From Chloroflexota bacterium (lineage in GTDB: Bacteria > Chloroflexota > Anaerolineae > UBA4142), in assembly GCA_023380675.1 (NCBI GenBank), contig JAMCRS010000465.1, positions 1,267 through 34,176 on the forward strand: 32,910 bases of DNA, written 5' to 3'. Shown here piece after piece: positions 1-10,319 of the stretch. The notes beneath the pieces were generated by a model that saw nothing but the letters and a program-made list of their open reading frames with translations, had not been told where the DNA came from and made no database searches. Every line of letters begins with the position of its first letter. Position 1 is the first letter of the stretch. The translations under genes and the position numbers were made by a program.

Positions 1-79
1 CGGGCTGCCCTACGAACAGGCCGGTGACGACGAGGGCTGTGCCTGCGAGCGACACAAAAAGACGAATATGACGTTTCAT
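1..79 (-). CDS. Partial secreted protein (N-terminus only)
   Basis: An ATG on the minus strand (79-77) follows an AGGAG Shine-Dalgarno (92-88) at 8-nt spacing. It opens a frame that runs off the window edge: 26 codons beginning MKRHIRLFVSLAGTALVVTG. Two basic residues followed by a hydrophobic stretch look like a Sec signal peptide or membrane anchor. It lies about 110 bp downstream of the glycosyltransferase on the same strand and may be the last part of that transcript. The function cannot be told from this fragment. Confidence 0.6.
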   Translation of the reverse strand, partial: MKRHIRLFVSLAGTALVVTGLFVGQP

Positions 80-188
80 GATTGTTTCTCCTGGAATGGT
101 CGCGTCACGCCGCGCGGCCGAATACGCATAACGACGCCTAAGCCCCGATCAACGATTCGGTAGCCACGCGCCCGCCGGCGTTCGCGGA

Positions 189-1724
189 TCAGCACGATGC
201 GCCTTGTCGCGGGGCGGATTGTCCGCGGCCCCGCGAGCGAAATGGGGTGGGGCAGGGAGTGGGAGGCGGATCCGGCGAACCCGCTGGGGCCGGGGCGTTC
301 AAGGAGGACTGCGAAGCCTGGGTCGGCGTGCGCGTAGGGGTCGGCGTGGCAGTCGCAGTAGAAGACGCGTTTGGCGACGACGTCGCAGCCGGCGTGCGCG
401 AGGCCGCGGGGCTGGGGGTGGCATCCGGCATGGGCGACGCCTCAGGGGTGGCTGTCGCTCCCGGTGTGGGAGTGGCCGACGGGGTAGCAGTACCGGTTGT
501 CGGCGGACTCTGGTCAGGCGATGGGGTTGGCGAGGGTGCGGCTGTCGGCGGCGGAGTCGGCGTGGCTGAGTTCCCTGCCTGAATGGGCGCGACAGGCTGC
601 GGTTGCGCTGACGACGGCTGAGTCGACGTTGGGAGCGCCTGCGGAATGATCGGCTGCGGGTTCAACGCCGTGTACGCCGGCGGTTTGGCTGGCGCGGGCC
701 ACAAAGCCGCGGCGAACGCGACGGCCAAGAGGACGGCGGCTGCCAGACCGATCTGAACGCCGAGGCGCGCTTCGTTCGCATAACTTCCGTAGATGGAGCC
801 GCGGTCCGGCTCGCGCGCGCGACGGGGCGCGCCGGCGAGACTCAGGAGGCTATGCGCGGGAGCCGAAGCGTAAATGGCGGCCTGAGAAAGACAGAGCAGC
901 AAGAGTCCGGCGGTGAGGCCCGACGGCGACCGCACCAACGCGCCCAAGCCGCCGACGACGCAGGCCGCCGCAAGCGTCGCCTCCCAACTGGTGGCGTGGA
1001 GCGCGCGCGCCCACGCCGAGTTGGTGCGGGCCTTGGGCGTGCGCAAGAACACGCCGCGCTCGCGCACGACGGCCTGGACGCACGCCAGCGCGACAACCCA
1101 GGTCAGGCTGAACCACAAGGTCAAGGCGTAGACGGAACGCCGCCACGAGATCGACAACGACTGCCGCAGTCCCCAGAGCGCACGCAGCATATTCGTGCCG
1201 ATGAGGACGATCGGAAGTACGACGAAGGCCTCGACCGCCGGACGGAGCAGGGCCGTTTGACCGGCGATCGTGAGGATCGCGCTGATCAGCACCACGACGG
1301 TGAAAGCAAAGGTGAGCAGCTCGTTGAACCACTGGAGACCGGCGACCAGATAAAAGTAGCGTTGGGAGGCGGTCAGCCGGTTCTCCGGGTCTAGCCAGTG
1401 CGCCCACGGCATCAGCTTGCTCCAGTGTTTCTTCAGGATCTGGACGCCGCCGAAGGTCCACCGAAAGCGCTGCTTCTTCAAGCCTTCAAAGTTGAGGGGC
1501 ATCAGGCCGCGCCCGAAACTTTCGTCGACGAACAACGACTGGTAGCCGCGGTTCAGAATGCGCAGGCTGGCTTCGGCATCTTCGGTGATGCACCATTCGT
1601 CCCAGCCGCCGATCTCCTGCAGCACCGATTTCCGCAGCAGTCCCATCGTGCCGCAAAAGATGATCGCGTTGCGCTCGTTGCGGGCCGGCATCGAGAGTGA
1701 AAAGAAATAGCGGTGTGTCAGCCG
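189..1724 (-). CDS. Family 2 glycosyltransferase, C-terminal part (after frameshift), with Thr/Pro-rich tail
   Basis: This frame continues the glycosyltransferase started upstream on the same strand but is out of phase with it. It carries the second half of a cellulose-synthase-like GT2 catalytic domain: an acceptor-side GTMGLLRK motif, the TEDAEASLRI segment with the catalytic Asp, and KKQRFRW (QxxRW). Several membrane spans follow, then a last span ending near position 700. The final ~170 residues are a low-complexity Pro/Thr/Ser/Ala tail, presumably outside the membrane. If translated alone, the first usable ATG is at 1691 (MPARNERNAII). Such enzymes polymerise or add sugars from nucleotide donors at the cytoplasmic face. 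Together with the 1718-2626 part it would make a protein of about 812 residues. The break is either a real inactivating mutation or an assembly error. Confidence 0.75.
   Translation of the reverse strand, partial: RLTHRYFFSLSMPARNERNAIIFCGTMGLLRKSVLQEIGGWDEWCITEDAEASLRILNRGYQSLFVDESFGRGLMPLNFEGLKKQRFRWTFGGVQILKKHWSKLMPWAHWLDPENRLTASQRYFYLVAGLQWFNELLTFAFTVVVLISAILTIAGQTALLRPAVEAFVVLPIVLIGTNMLRALWGLRQSLSISWRRSVYALTLWFSLTWVVALACVQAVVRERGVFLRTPKARTNSAWARALHATSWEATLAAACVVGGLGALVRSPSGLTAGLLLLCLSQAAIYASAPAHSLLSLAGAPRRAREPDRGSIYGSYANEARLGVQIGLAAAVLLAVAFAAALWPAPAKPPAYTALNPQPIIPQALPTSTQPSSAQPQPVAPIQAGNSATPTPPPTAAPSPTPSPDQSPPTTGTATPSATPTPGATATPEASPMPDATPSPAASRTPAATSSPNASSTATATPTPTRTPTQASQSSLNAPAPAGSPDPPPTPCPTPFRSRGRGQSAPRQGASC
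300..570 (-). repeat. Low-complexity Thr/Pro/Ser coding repeat
   Basis: This stretch encodes an irregular run of TP, SP, ATP and TPTP units in the glycosyltransferase tail. On the opposite strand it produces spurious Gly/Val/Arg-rich open frames. Thr/Pro linkers are common in secreted Chloroflexota enzymes but less expected on a membrane glycosyltransferase. Confidence 0.6.
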
Positions 1725-2626
1725 TCGTACGCCGCCTGGAAGAAACGATTCGTCTCGAATTCGCGATAGTCTTGCGGCGTCTGCACGAAGGCAATGTCGC
1801 GGTCCTCGAAGTACGGAACGATGCGTCTCAAATACTCGGGCTGGACGATGTAGTCGGAGTCGATCACTCCGATGATCTCCGCCCGCGGGTCCGTCATGGC
1901 CAGCGCAAAGTTGAGTGCGCCCGACTTGTAGCCGGGCCAACGGTCCAGATGCAGACATTTGAATCCATATTCGCGACACACCGCTGCGAGCGGGTGCCAC
2001 GTTTTCTCGTCGGGCGTATTGTTGTCGACCAGGATGACTTCGTAGTTCGGATAGTCCAGCTTGGACAGCGCTCGGAGCGTCTGTTCGACCAGCTCGGGAG
2101 GCTCGTTGTAGGCCGGGACGTGCAGAGACACCCACGGCGCATAGTCGCCAAAGGGTTTCGAGTCGACACGGCGCTTCCAGCGGGTGCGGCACAGCACGTC
2201 CAGGACTTCGAAGGCGTACGTGAGCGACAAGGTCAGCGCCGCAGTTTCGAGGCCGAGGAGCAGGTAAGAGAAGACGAACGCGATCGGCGATAGCGGGCTG
2301 AACGCGGTCACGGCCAGAGCGTACAACAGGTACACCGCAGTCGTCACGAGCGCGAAAAAGAAAAACGCCTGGCCGGGAGCGGTCCAGTCCGGCAGAGCGG
2401 CGATGAAGGGGATCGCCGCGCCCATCACGAGCGCGCTGACGACGACGGTTTCCACGGTGGGACCTGACAGCCACAGAGCGATCACGGTCCCGGCTTGAAC
2501 GACGATCGCAAAGTACAGCGCGGACACCAGGAAATTGCCGGTACGCCACCGCGTTCCAAACAGCATGACCAGCACGAACGACATCGCCAGCCACACGACC
2601 GAAAGATAAAACAGAGTGGCGAACAT
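1718..2626 (-). CDS. Family 2 glycosyltransferase, N-terminal part (truncated by frameshift)
   Basis: The ATG at 2626 lies 2 nt after the stop of the upstream gene, so the two are probably translationally coupled. The product opens with membrane spans (MFATLFYLSVVWLAMSF and following). It then enters a GT-A fold: VPAYNEPPELVEQTLRAL, the VDNNTPDEKTW donor site, and a DSD metal/donor motif in GVIDSDYIVQPEYL. It stops at a TGA (1720-1718) right after AAYDG, exactly where homologues continue into RYFF...MPARNERNAIIF. That continuation is found in another frame a few bases on, so this is a frameshift in the middle of the catalytic domain rather than a natural end. This part is 302 residues and lacks the QxxRW region, so alone it should be inactive. 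Confidence 0.75.
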   Translation of the reverse strand: MFATLFYLSVVWLAMSFVLVMLFGTRWRTGNFLVSALYFAIVVQAGTVIALWLSGPTVETVVVSALVMGAAIPFIAALPDWTAPGQAFFFFALVTTAVYLLYALAVTAFSPLSPIAFVFSYLLLGLETAALTLSLTYAFEVLDVLCRTRWKRRVDSKPFGDYAPWVSLHVPAYNEPPELVEQTLRALSKLDYPNYEVILVDNNTPDEKTWHPLAAVCREYGFKCLHLDRWPGYKSGALNFALAMTDPRAEIIGVIDSDYIVQPEYLRRIVPYFEDRDIAFVQTPQDYREFETNRFFQAAYDG

Positions 2627-2628
2627 CG

Positions 2629-3216
2629 TCAACCCGCCCAATGAATGAGGAACAGCATGACGACGACCTCTCCGACGAAGCCGAGCGCGGCCGCCAATAC
2701 GAGCGCGAGCCACGCCAGTCGTCGTTCCCGACCGTCGCCGGATCGCTCGCCGAGGACCTGAAACGCACGCCAGGCGACGAGGGGCCCCATGATTAACGCG
2801 CCGAGTCCCGCCGGCACCAAGCCGAGCGCGACCCAGCGCACCGTCTCCAAAACCTGCTCGCCGCGAGTCCGTTTCCGACGGGGAAAGACTTCGGGAGCTG
2901 CGCGCGCCTTGGGCACGCGCAGCGGGCGGGAGTCGCGAAACGATATGATATAGCAGTCGTCGGTCTCGGCGAGAAATGCGACAAAGGGATCACGCGCGAG
3001 CCGCTCTGCCATGATCCTCTGCAGGCTTTCGTGCACCCGCGAATCGCCGGCAACGCCAACGGCGCGTTGAGCGTAGTCGAGTGCGTCCTCCGGATCGCGC
3101 GTGCTCTCGATCAGTCGGAGCCACAGCTCGGGGTCATCCGCGGCCGCGCTCGCGATCGCTCCTCGCGGATCGGGACGCCCTGCGGACGTAATAGCTGAAT
3201 TTGTCTGTTGATCCAT
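2629..3216 (-). CDS. Small two-span membrane protein, unknown function
   Basis: The predicted product has 195 residues, with ATG at 3216 (MDQQTNSAITSAGRP) behind a weak purine stretch. A longer reading from 3273 is possible but adds a basic, atypical N-terminus. The first ~110 residues are soluble and Ala/Asp-rich, with a helical segment around DPEDALDYAQRAVG. A basic patch (PRRKRTRGE) precedes two hydrophobic helices near residues 125-150 and 165-193. I do not recognise the family. It lies 2 bp before the glycosyltransferase on the same strand, so the two proteins are likely co-expressed and may act together at the membrane; that is inference. Confidence 0.55.
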   Translation of the reverse strand: MDQQTNSAITSAGRPDPRGAIASAAADDPELWLRLIESTRDPEDALDYAQRAVGVAGDSRVHESLQRIMAERLARDPFVAFLAETDDCYIISFRDSRPLRVPKARAAPEVFPRRKRTRGEQVLETVRWVALGLVPAGLGALIMGPLVAWRAFQVLGERSGDGRERRLAWLALVLAAALGFVGEVVVMLFLIHWAG

Positions 3217-3626
3217 CTCTACTTTCGCCCCGGATGATTTACGCCGGCCGGTCTGAGCCCGCACGGCCGGCATTGATTTTCTTGCCGTAGATTAGAACGA
3301 TGCGAGGGCGCCGGCGTAACGTGCCAAACCAAAGTGCGATTCGGGCGCTGTCGAGGATAATACGACAAGGCGAATGGACGCGATGCTACGTCAACGTCGT
3401 ATTCGGCTCTATAGGATCGAACCTGGGTCGGGTGTATGCTCGGGATGGACCGTGTCGCATGTTCGCGAGGGCTGCCTCTGGGGGCCGAGCGTCGTTCCTG
3501 GGACGGCCACGCGCGGAACGGCACGTAGGGGGCGCGTTCGGAAAGGCGCGCACTGCGGGTCGCCGCGTCGGCGCGGTCATGCCGGCGTCTGACGAGACCC
3601 ACCGGCCGTTACGGAAGGAGATTGAA
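3217..3626. other. Divergent intergenic region with GC-rich hairpin
   Basis: This 410-bp gap separates the minus-strand membrane protein from the plus-strand HtrA gene. A perfect 8-bp inverted repeat (GCCGGCCG, 3243-3250; CGGCCGGC, 3264-3271) is followed on the plus strand by ATTGATTTT. That resembles an intrinsic terminator, although no plus-strand gene precedes it. On the minus strand it would fall in the 5' leader of the membrane-protein gene. GATAAT at 3356-3361 has no convincing -35 partner. No gene is supported; the open frames here lack ribosome sites and protein character. Confidence 0.4.
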
Positions 3627-4838
3627 ATGCGGAAACTTTACGTGGCAGGTTTGCTGATAACCACCGTCGCGCTCCTTGTGGCTCTGGGCTATGTCATCTC
3701 CGGCTTTTCGGCGGCGATGGCGTCGGCGTCAGCGCAGCCCGGAGTGGGCAATGTGGGGGCAAGCTCTCCTGCGGAGTTGGCCCCGGCGTCGGACCTGGAG
3801 GCCAAATACGAAAACATTTACGCTCAGACCAGCCCATCGGTCGTCGCGATCGACACGGTGCAAGACCAATCACAACTGGCGCCGGGCGCGGGTCTCGGGC
3901 AGTCCGGCCAGCCCAGCTTGCACGCGCTCGGCTCGGGCTTTGTCTGGAACAACCAGGGCTATATCGTGACGAACAACCACGTCGTCGCGAACGCGACGCG
4001 GCTCTCCGTCACGTTCTCCGACGGTACCACGCTGGACGGCAAGGTCGTCGGCGCGGACCCGGGCTCGGACCTGGCTGTGCTGCAAGTCAATCGACCGGCC
4101 GGTGAGCTGCACCCGGTGGCGTTGGCCAATTCGGACCAGGTCAAGGTCGGTCAGTTGGCAGTGGCAATCGGAAACCCGTTCGGCGAGCAGAACACGATGA
4201 CGAGCGGCATCGTGAGTGCGGTCGGCCGTTCGCTGCCGGTCGGCAGCGCCGATTCGCCTGGACCGACGTTCTCCATTCCGGACGTGATCCAAACGGACGC
4301 GCCGATCAACCCCGGCAATTCAGGGGGCGTGCTGTTGAACGATCAGGGTCAGGTCATCGGCGTGACGACGGCGATCGAGTCCCCCGCCGGTACGTCGGCG
4401 GGAATCGGCTTTGCGATTCCGTCGTCGTTGCTCCAGAAAGTGATTCCGGCGCTCATCACGAGCGGTCACTACGACCACCCGTACATTGGAATCAGCGGAA
4501 TGACGATGACGCCCGACGTCGCACAAGCGATGGGGCTGCAGAGCGGCCAGCGCGGCGTGCTCGTCGTGGACGTCACGCCCGGGAGTCCGGCTGAACACGC
4601 CGGAATACACGGCAGCACGACGCAAGCGACGATCGACGGCGTGCCCGCGCTCGTCGGCGGCGACGTGATCGTCGCGCTCAACGGCCAGCCGATCCAGGCC
4701 TTTGACGACATTAGTTCGTACCTCGCGCGCTCGGGGGCGGTCAATCAGACTGCAACCCTGAGCGTCTTGCGCGGCGGGAAGGAGCAGACGGTCAAGATCA
4801 CTCTCGCCGTAAGAAGCAGCGCGCAAACGGGACAATGA
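3627..4838 (+). CDS. HtrA/DegP-type S1C serine protease with PDZ domain
   Basis: The start at 3627 follows a GGAAGGAG ribosome site at good spacing and opens directly into a signal-anchor (MRKLYVAGLLITTVALLVAL). The product has 403 residues. After a Ser/Ala/Gly-rich linker (to about residue 60) comes a trypsin-fold domain with the full triad: His118 in TNNHVV, Asp148 in GSDLAVL and Ser232 in the oxyanion motif NPGNSGG. A PDZ domain covers about 285-395 (HPYIGISGMTM, then GGDVIVALNGQPI). The family degrades or refolds damaged envelope proteins outside the cytoplasm. The GH172 gene starts 21 bp downstream on the same strand, suggesting a shared transcript. Length and domain order are normal for the family. 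Confidence 0.93.
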   Translation: MRKLYVAGLLITTVALLVALGYVISGFSAAMASASAQPGVGNVGASSPAELAPASDLEAKYENIYAQTSPSVVAIDTVQDQSQLAPGAGLGQSGQPSLHALGSGFVWNNQGYIVTNNHVVANATRLSVTFSDGTTLDGKVVGADPGSDLAVLQVNRPAGELHPVALANSDQVKVGQLAVAIGNPFGEQNTMTSGIVSAVGRSLPVGSADSPGPTFSIPDVIQTDAPINPGNSGGVLLNDQGQVIGVTTAIESPAGTSAGIGFAIPSSLLQKVIPALITSGHYDHPYIGISGMTMTPDVAQAMGLQSGQRGVLVVDVTPGSPAEHAGIHGSTTQATIDGVPALVGGDVIVALNGQPIQAFDDISSYLARSGAVNQTATLSVLRGGKEQTVKITLAVRSSAQTGQ

Positions 4839-4859
4839 CGGTATGGGGGTGCCCAAGAC

Positions 4860-6893
4860 ATGGCTGCCGGAGCATCGAAGAATCATCACTCTATGTTTCG
4901 TCCATCGATCCGGAGAGTTCTCGCCGCCGTGGTTGGAGCGTGCTTTCTCGGCACTGCGCTTTACGTGCAGTCGGCCGTCAAGCCTGAGATGATCGTGGCA
5001 AAGGGGATCGCCGACCCGGCGGTCCCCCGAACGGCCGGCCGGAATGCGCAAGACAATGACCCAAGCCGCGCGCCGTCTACCGACGACGCGCGGTCCAATC
5101 TACCGGCAGATTGCTCGCCGGCACTTTCGGCCAAAGCGTCCCCGGCTTACAGTTCGAGTGATTTTCTCTCGGGTTATCTGGACAATCGCACAGCGGCGAT
5201 GATCGTCGATGCCAAGCCCTGGTCCGTAGGCTCGGTGAACATGACGCAATATCGGGGAACGCTGGGCGGCAGTAGTTTTTGGGATTTCTGGAGCCCGACG
5301 GAGCCGTGGACGTCGCCGAATCACCTTTGGCAAGACGACGCCGGCCAATGGCGACCCTTCACGGAAGAGCAAGTGGTAAGCCCGCAGGGAAGCGAGAGCG
5401 TCGGCTACGTATTGGTGGATCGGACCGGTCCCGGCGTTTTGGAAGAGCTCTGGTTCACTCAAGATACCCTTCCCAGATTCGACGAGATCGTCAACCCTGC
5501 GAGCTGGTTCCAACGCGAGAACCCGGCGGACCTCCTCGAATGGGGTGACTTGTCCCGGCTGGGCAACCTGCGAATCCTCGTAGACGACAAAGTCGTGTAC
5601 GACGGTCCGATCGAGGACTGGTTTTCAGGCGCGGCGCAGAAGCTGCCGCCTGAGCTCCAGTCCATCTTCGTGTGGCGGTTTCAACAATTTGGCTCGGACG
5701 GCAACATCGTGCCGATCCCTTACCAAAAGCACCTCCAGGTCCTGACGTACAGCGGGACGGCAAAGCCAAAATGGTTCATGGCGAACGGCGTTCGGTTTTC
5801 CGCCGGAACCGAGGTCCAGTCGTATGCGGACAGCCCCAATAGTCTCCCGCTGGACGCAATGAAAGCGAGCGCAAAGTACGTGACCAAGCCGGAAGACTAT
5901 GTCGACTCTTGGAGCGGAGTCCAGGATCGCGAGTTCACGATTACGGCGGACGAGCCGGCGGCGATCGAGCTCCCCGGCGCCGGCACGATCGAAGCGATTC
6001 AATTTCGCGTCAAGGCGCAAGACACCAAGAGCCTGCATTTGACCGTGACCTATGGGGGCGAGACCGGCATCGACCTTCCCTTCCTCGCGTTTTTCGGCGA
6101 TGCCGGGCGCGTTGAGATTCACCACTCGACTCCGATTGGCGCCGTTAACGCCGGTGATGCGGTCCTCTTCTACAGCAACTTCCCGATGCCCTACCAGAAC
6201 GGAATCGAGATTCGAGTTTCGGGCGACAACTCGCAGCCGGTCCCGATGTCGGTCCGGCTCGCCGCGGACTCGGCGGTCTACAACACAAAGTTGCGTGTGC
6301 GATACGGCCCGCCGGAACAATTGAACGTCTACGGGCCGGATTACCGCATGCAGATCGACGGGGATGGAAAACTGGTTGGCCTGGTTCTCGCGACCGAGGG
6401 GCAGAGGTACGATCTGGTCCCCAAAGTCTATCTGCCGGGCGAACCGGCGACTCTGGATCCCGAGGCGGCTTTTTGGCCGATGGCGTATCTGGAAGGAAAT
6501 CTGGCGCTGAGCGACGGAACGGGGAGTTTCCGCCTTTACGGCGGGCAAGAGGATTGGGCGGGCGGCGGTTACTACTTTAATTCCGGCTACCTCACCCCGC
6601 CGGGCGGGTCGAATCGCCCGTTTGGCGGACTGCTCCGCTACGACAATGGGGAAAATGGTTACGCGACGATCTTTCGGTACTTTAACGACCTCTCCGCATT
6701 CCGGTTCAAAAACGGGCTGCAGATGAGTTTTGGCCACGGCACCTGGCGTAACAATTTTGCCGTGCAGTATGGGGTCACCGCATTCTATTACCTGGAGGTC
6801 CGTGGAATGGCGCCCGTCGTCCTACCGACGGACTCGCTTTTCGCGGTCGATTCTGCTGCTTGCCGTCCCAACAACGTACGCGCCGGCGGATGA
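4860..6893 (+). CDS. GH172 (DUF2961) family glycoside hydrolase, secreted
   Basis: Predicted product of 677 residues. The start is uncertain: ATG at 4860 follows GGGGG at about 10 nt, but the signal sequence proper begins at Met12 (MFRPSIRRVLAAVVGACFLG, 4893). DUF2961 hallmarks appear in order: a WDFWSPTEPWTSPNHLW segment near residue 140, GPGVLEELWFT, a strand-rich middle with FYSNFPMPYQNGIEIRV near 437, GQEDWAGGGYYFN near 561, and FRYFNDLSAFRFKNGLQMSF near 604. GH172 enzymes act on alpha-D-arabinofuranosides or D-fructofuranosides, and members attack the D-arabinan of mycobacterial cell walls. Exact specificity cannot be read here. It is extensively similar to the minus-strand paralogue at 10368-12311, including the stretch EDWFSGAAQ and QFGSDGNI. 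Confidence 0.82.
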   Translation: MAAGASKNHHSMFRPSIRRVLAAVVGACFLGTALYVQSAVKPEMIVAKGIADPAVPRTAGRNAQDNDPSRAPSTDDARSNLPADCSPALSAKASPAYSSSDFLSGYLDNRTAAMIVDAKPWSVGSVNMTQYRGTLGGSSFWDFWSPTEPWTSPNHLWQDDAGQWRPFTEEQVVSPQGSESVGYVLVDRTGPGVLEELWFTQDTLPRFDEIVNPASWFQRENPADLLEWGDLSRLGNLRILVDDKVVYDGPIEDWFSGAAQKLPPELQSIFVWRFQQFGSDGNIVPIPYQKHLQVLTYSGTAKPKWFMANGVRFSAGTEVQSYADSPNSLPLDAMKASAKYVTKPEDYVDSWSGVQDREFTITADEPAAIELPGAGTIEAIQFRVKAQDTKSLHLTVTYGGETGIDLPFLAFFGDAGRVEIHHSTPIGAVNAGDAVLFYSNFPMPYQNGIEIRVSGDNSQPVPMSVRLAADSAVYNTKLRVRYGPPEQLNVYGPDYRMQIDGDGKLVGLVLATEGQRYDLVPKVYLPGEPATLDPEAAFWPMAYLEGNLALSDGTGSFRLYGGQEDWAGGGYYFNSGYLTPPGGSNRPFGGLLRYDNGENGYATIFRYFNDLSAFRFKNGLQMSFGHGTWRNNFAVQYGVTAFYYLEVRGMAPVVLPTDSLFAVDSAACRPNNVRAGG

Positions 6894-6901
6894 GTCGACA
6901 A

Positions 6902-6983
6902 GCGCCGGCCAGCGGCCTTCACGTTGGAAGACCAACCGTGGGCACGTTGGTCTTCCAACGTGCCCACGGTCGGCTGCCGGCGC
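6902..6983. terminator. Nested inverted repeats between convergent genes (alternative hairpins)
   Basis: In the ~97 bp between two convergent genes lie two overlapping perfect 16-bp inverted repeats. Hairpin A pairs 6921-6936 with 6946-6961 (9-nt loop). Hairpin B pairs 6935-6950 with 6955-6970 (loop TCTT). They share the segment around 6946-6961 and so cannot form together. A third 8-bp pair (GCGCCGGC 6902-6909; GCCGGCGC 6976-6983) can enclose both. The position fits a bidirectional terminator, but no T-tract follows either side. Confidence 0.6.
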
Positions 6984-6990
6984 CGACGGG

Positions 6991-9003
<2,013 letters not shown>

Positions 9004-10308
9004 TTACTGGGCGTGAAGCTTTGCCTTCATCAGAACGACGGTATACGGGTTCCAGGTCGACAGGGTAAAGTAGATGGTTGTGTTGGACAAGTCGCCCGTC
9101 GCGAATTGACTCAACTGATAGGGTCCGTACTCGCCGCCCCAGACATTCTCCAACCCTGGCGCCTGAAGATTGTCGCATTGGCGGAACTGCCAGCTCACGT
9201 GCATAAAGCCGCAATACCCCTGGTCTGCCCAGGGATCGAACAGGATCTGCGGCTCAGTCCAGGGACCCCAGGGCTGGTCGGCCGTTCGCAGATTGATGCC
9301 GCGCCGGTCGGGCGTGTCGCAGTTGTAGAGCATGATCCATTTGCCGATGAAGGCGTTGTACGAGACGGAGAATTCGCCGACGCAAGGTTGGTCGAAGAGC
9401 GGTTGGGCCGTCCGCTCGACCAGGCCCCAGGTTGGCTTACCGGCACCGTCGAGTCCGGTCCAATAACGCAGGCTCGCCGGCGTCGCGATTTCCGCCGACG
9501 GCTGAAATGCGAGATAGACGTCGCTCTTGCGGTATTGCCCGGAGCCGAAGAGGATCAAGCCGGCGCCCTTGTCTTGAGGCAGCCCTTGTACGTCCTCCGC
9601 CTCGACTTGGGTGGCCGAGACGTTGATAAAGTACTGCCGCGACAAATCGTAGAGGTACTTGAAGGAATAACCGTCGTCGTCCGATACCGCGACGACCGAC
9701 CGATGCATCTCCGCCCAGCCGTCGCCGTGCAACGCGTCCGTCGTGTTGTAGACGTACATGCGGCCGTCGACGCTTACGCCTTCCATCGGGACCTCGAACT
9801 CGCCGTGGCTGATGCCGGGGATGATGACGGGGTGGTAGTCGCCGGCTCCGTCGTGAAGGAACTCGAGGTGAAGCCCCTTCTCCGCGGTGGTGTCCGTGGT
9901 GTAGCCGATGGCGTGACCGCCCGGCCCACCGATGGTATCGCCAAACAGGAGATAGGTTCGACCGTCGTGCCAGAACGGCACGCCGAGATCGCTCGCCGCC
10001 AAGCGATAACGGCTCGCGGTCAAGTTCTGGGTCGGCGCGTCGTACTGCGGATCGCGATCTCCGATCAGTTGTGAGATCTTGGCTGCGCGCGAGGCGATAA
10101 TGACGTTGCGGATACCGCTCGGCGGGGCCGGGACGCGCGTGATCGGACCAAATTCAGGTGGGAACGTCGCAAGACCGGACATCTCGACCTTCGTTTGAGT
10201 CAACGGCAGAGCGGAAGCTTGAATTACGGGACGGCTCAGTGCGGAGAGGATGACCAAACAAATGGCTCGGGGCAGCGTGCGCATTCGCCGAAAGGGCGGA
10301 AACGACAT
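9004..10308 (-). CDS. DUF4185 (GH183-like) secreted beta-propeller enzyme
   Basis: Predicted product of 434 residues with an N-terminal signal peptide (best seen from Met9, MRTLPRAICLVILSALS; ATG at 10284). The body is a five-bladed-propeller-type DUF4185 domain: ASDLGVPFWHDGRTYLLFGDTIGG near residue 105, FEVPMEGVSVDGRMYVY, repeated 'YWTGLDGAGKPTWG', 'GEFSVSYNAFIGKWIMLY' and 'GPWTEPQILFDPW' blades. Members of this family were shown to be endo-D-arabinanases (GH183) that work with GH172 enzymes on mycobacterial D-arabinan. A GH172 gene lies 59 bp upstream, on the same strand. The promoter at 10320-10348 puts the transcript start only about 5 nt before the ATG at 10308, so either this start is nearly leaderless or Met9 is used. 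The substrate is inferred, not shown. Confidence 0.75.
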   Translation of the reverse strand: MSFPPFRRMRTLPRAICLVILSALSRPVIQASALPLTQTKVEMSGLATFPPEFGPITRVPAPPSGIRNVIIASRAAKISQLIGDRDPQYDAPTQNLTASRYRLAASDLGVPFWHDGRTYLLFGDTIGGPGGHAIGYTTDTTAEKGLHLEFLHDGAGDYHPVIIPGISHGEFEVPMEGVSVDGRMYVYNTTDALHGDGWAEMHRSVVAVSDDDGYSFKYLYDLSRQYFINVSATQVEAEDVQGLPQDKGAGLILFGSGQYRKSDVYLAFQPSAEIATPASLRYWTGLDGAGKPTWGLVERTAQPLFDQPCVGEFSVSYNAFIGKWIMLYNCDTPDRRGINLRTADQPWGPWTEPQILFDPWADQGYCGFMHVSWQFRQCDNLQAPGLENVWGGEYGPYQLSQFATGDLSNTTIYFTLSTWNPYTVVLMKAKLHAQ

Positions 10309-10319
10309 ATTCTTTAATT

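Noticed and set aside
204..582. Plus-strand open frames rich in Arg, Gly and Val
   Set aside because: They are the antisense of the Thr/Pro-coding tail of the glycosyltransferase and have low-complexity sequence without a ribosome site.
3300..3626. N-terminal extension of the HtrA reading frame
   Set aside because: The extra 109 residues are Arg-rich and unlike the family, while ATG 3627 has a strong ribosome site and opens into a signal-anchor.
5625..6737. Long minus-strand open frame (370 codons) inside the first GH172 gene
   Set aside because: Arg/Val-rich shadow of a gene with clear domain motifs; no recognisable protein features.
9013..10074. Plus-strand open frame opposite the DUF4185 gene
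   Set aside because: Shadow frame; the minus-strand product has a signal peptide and family motifs.
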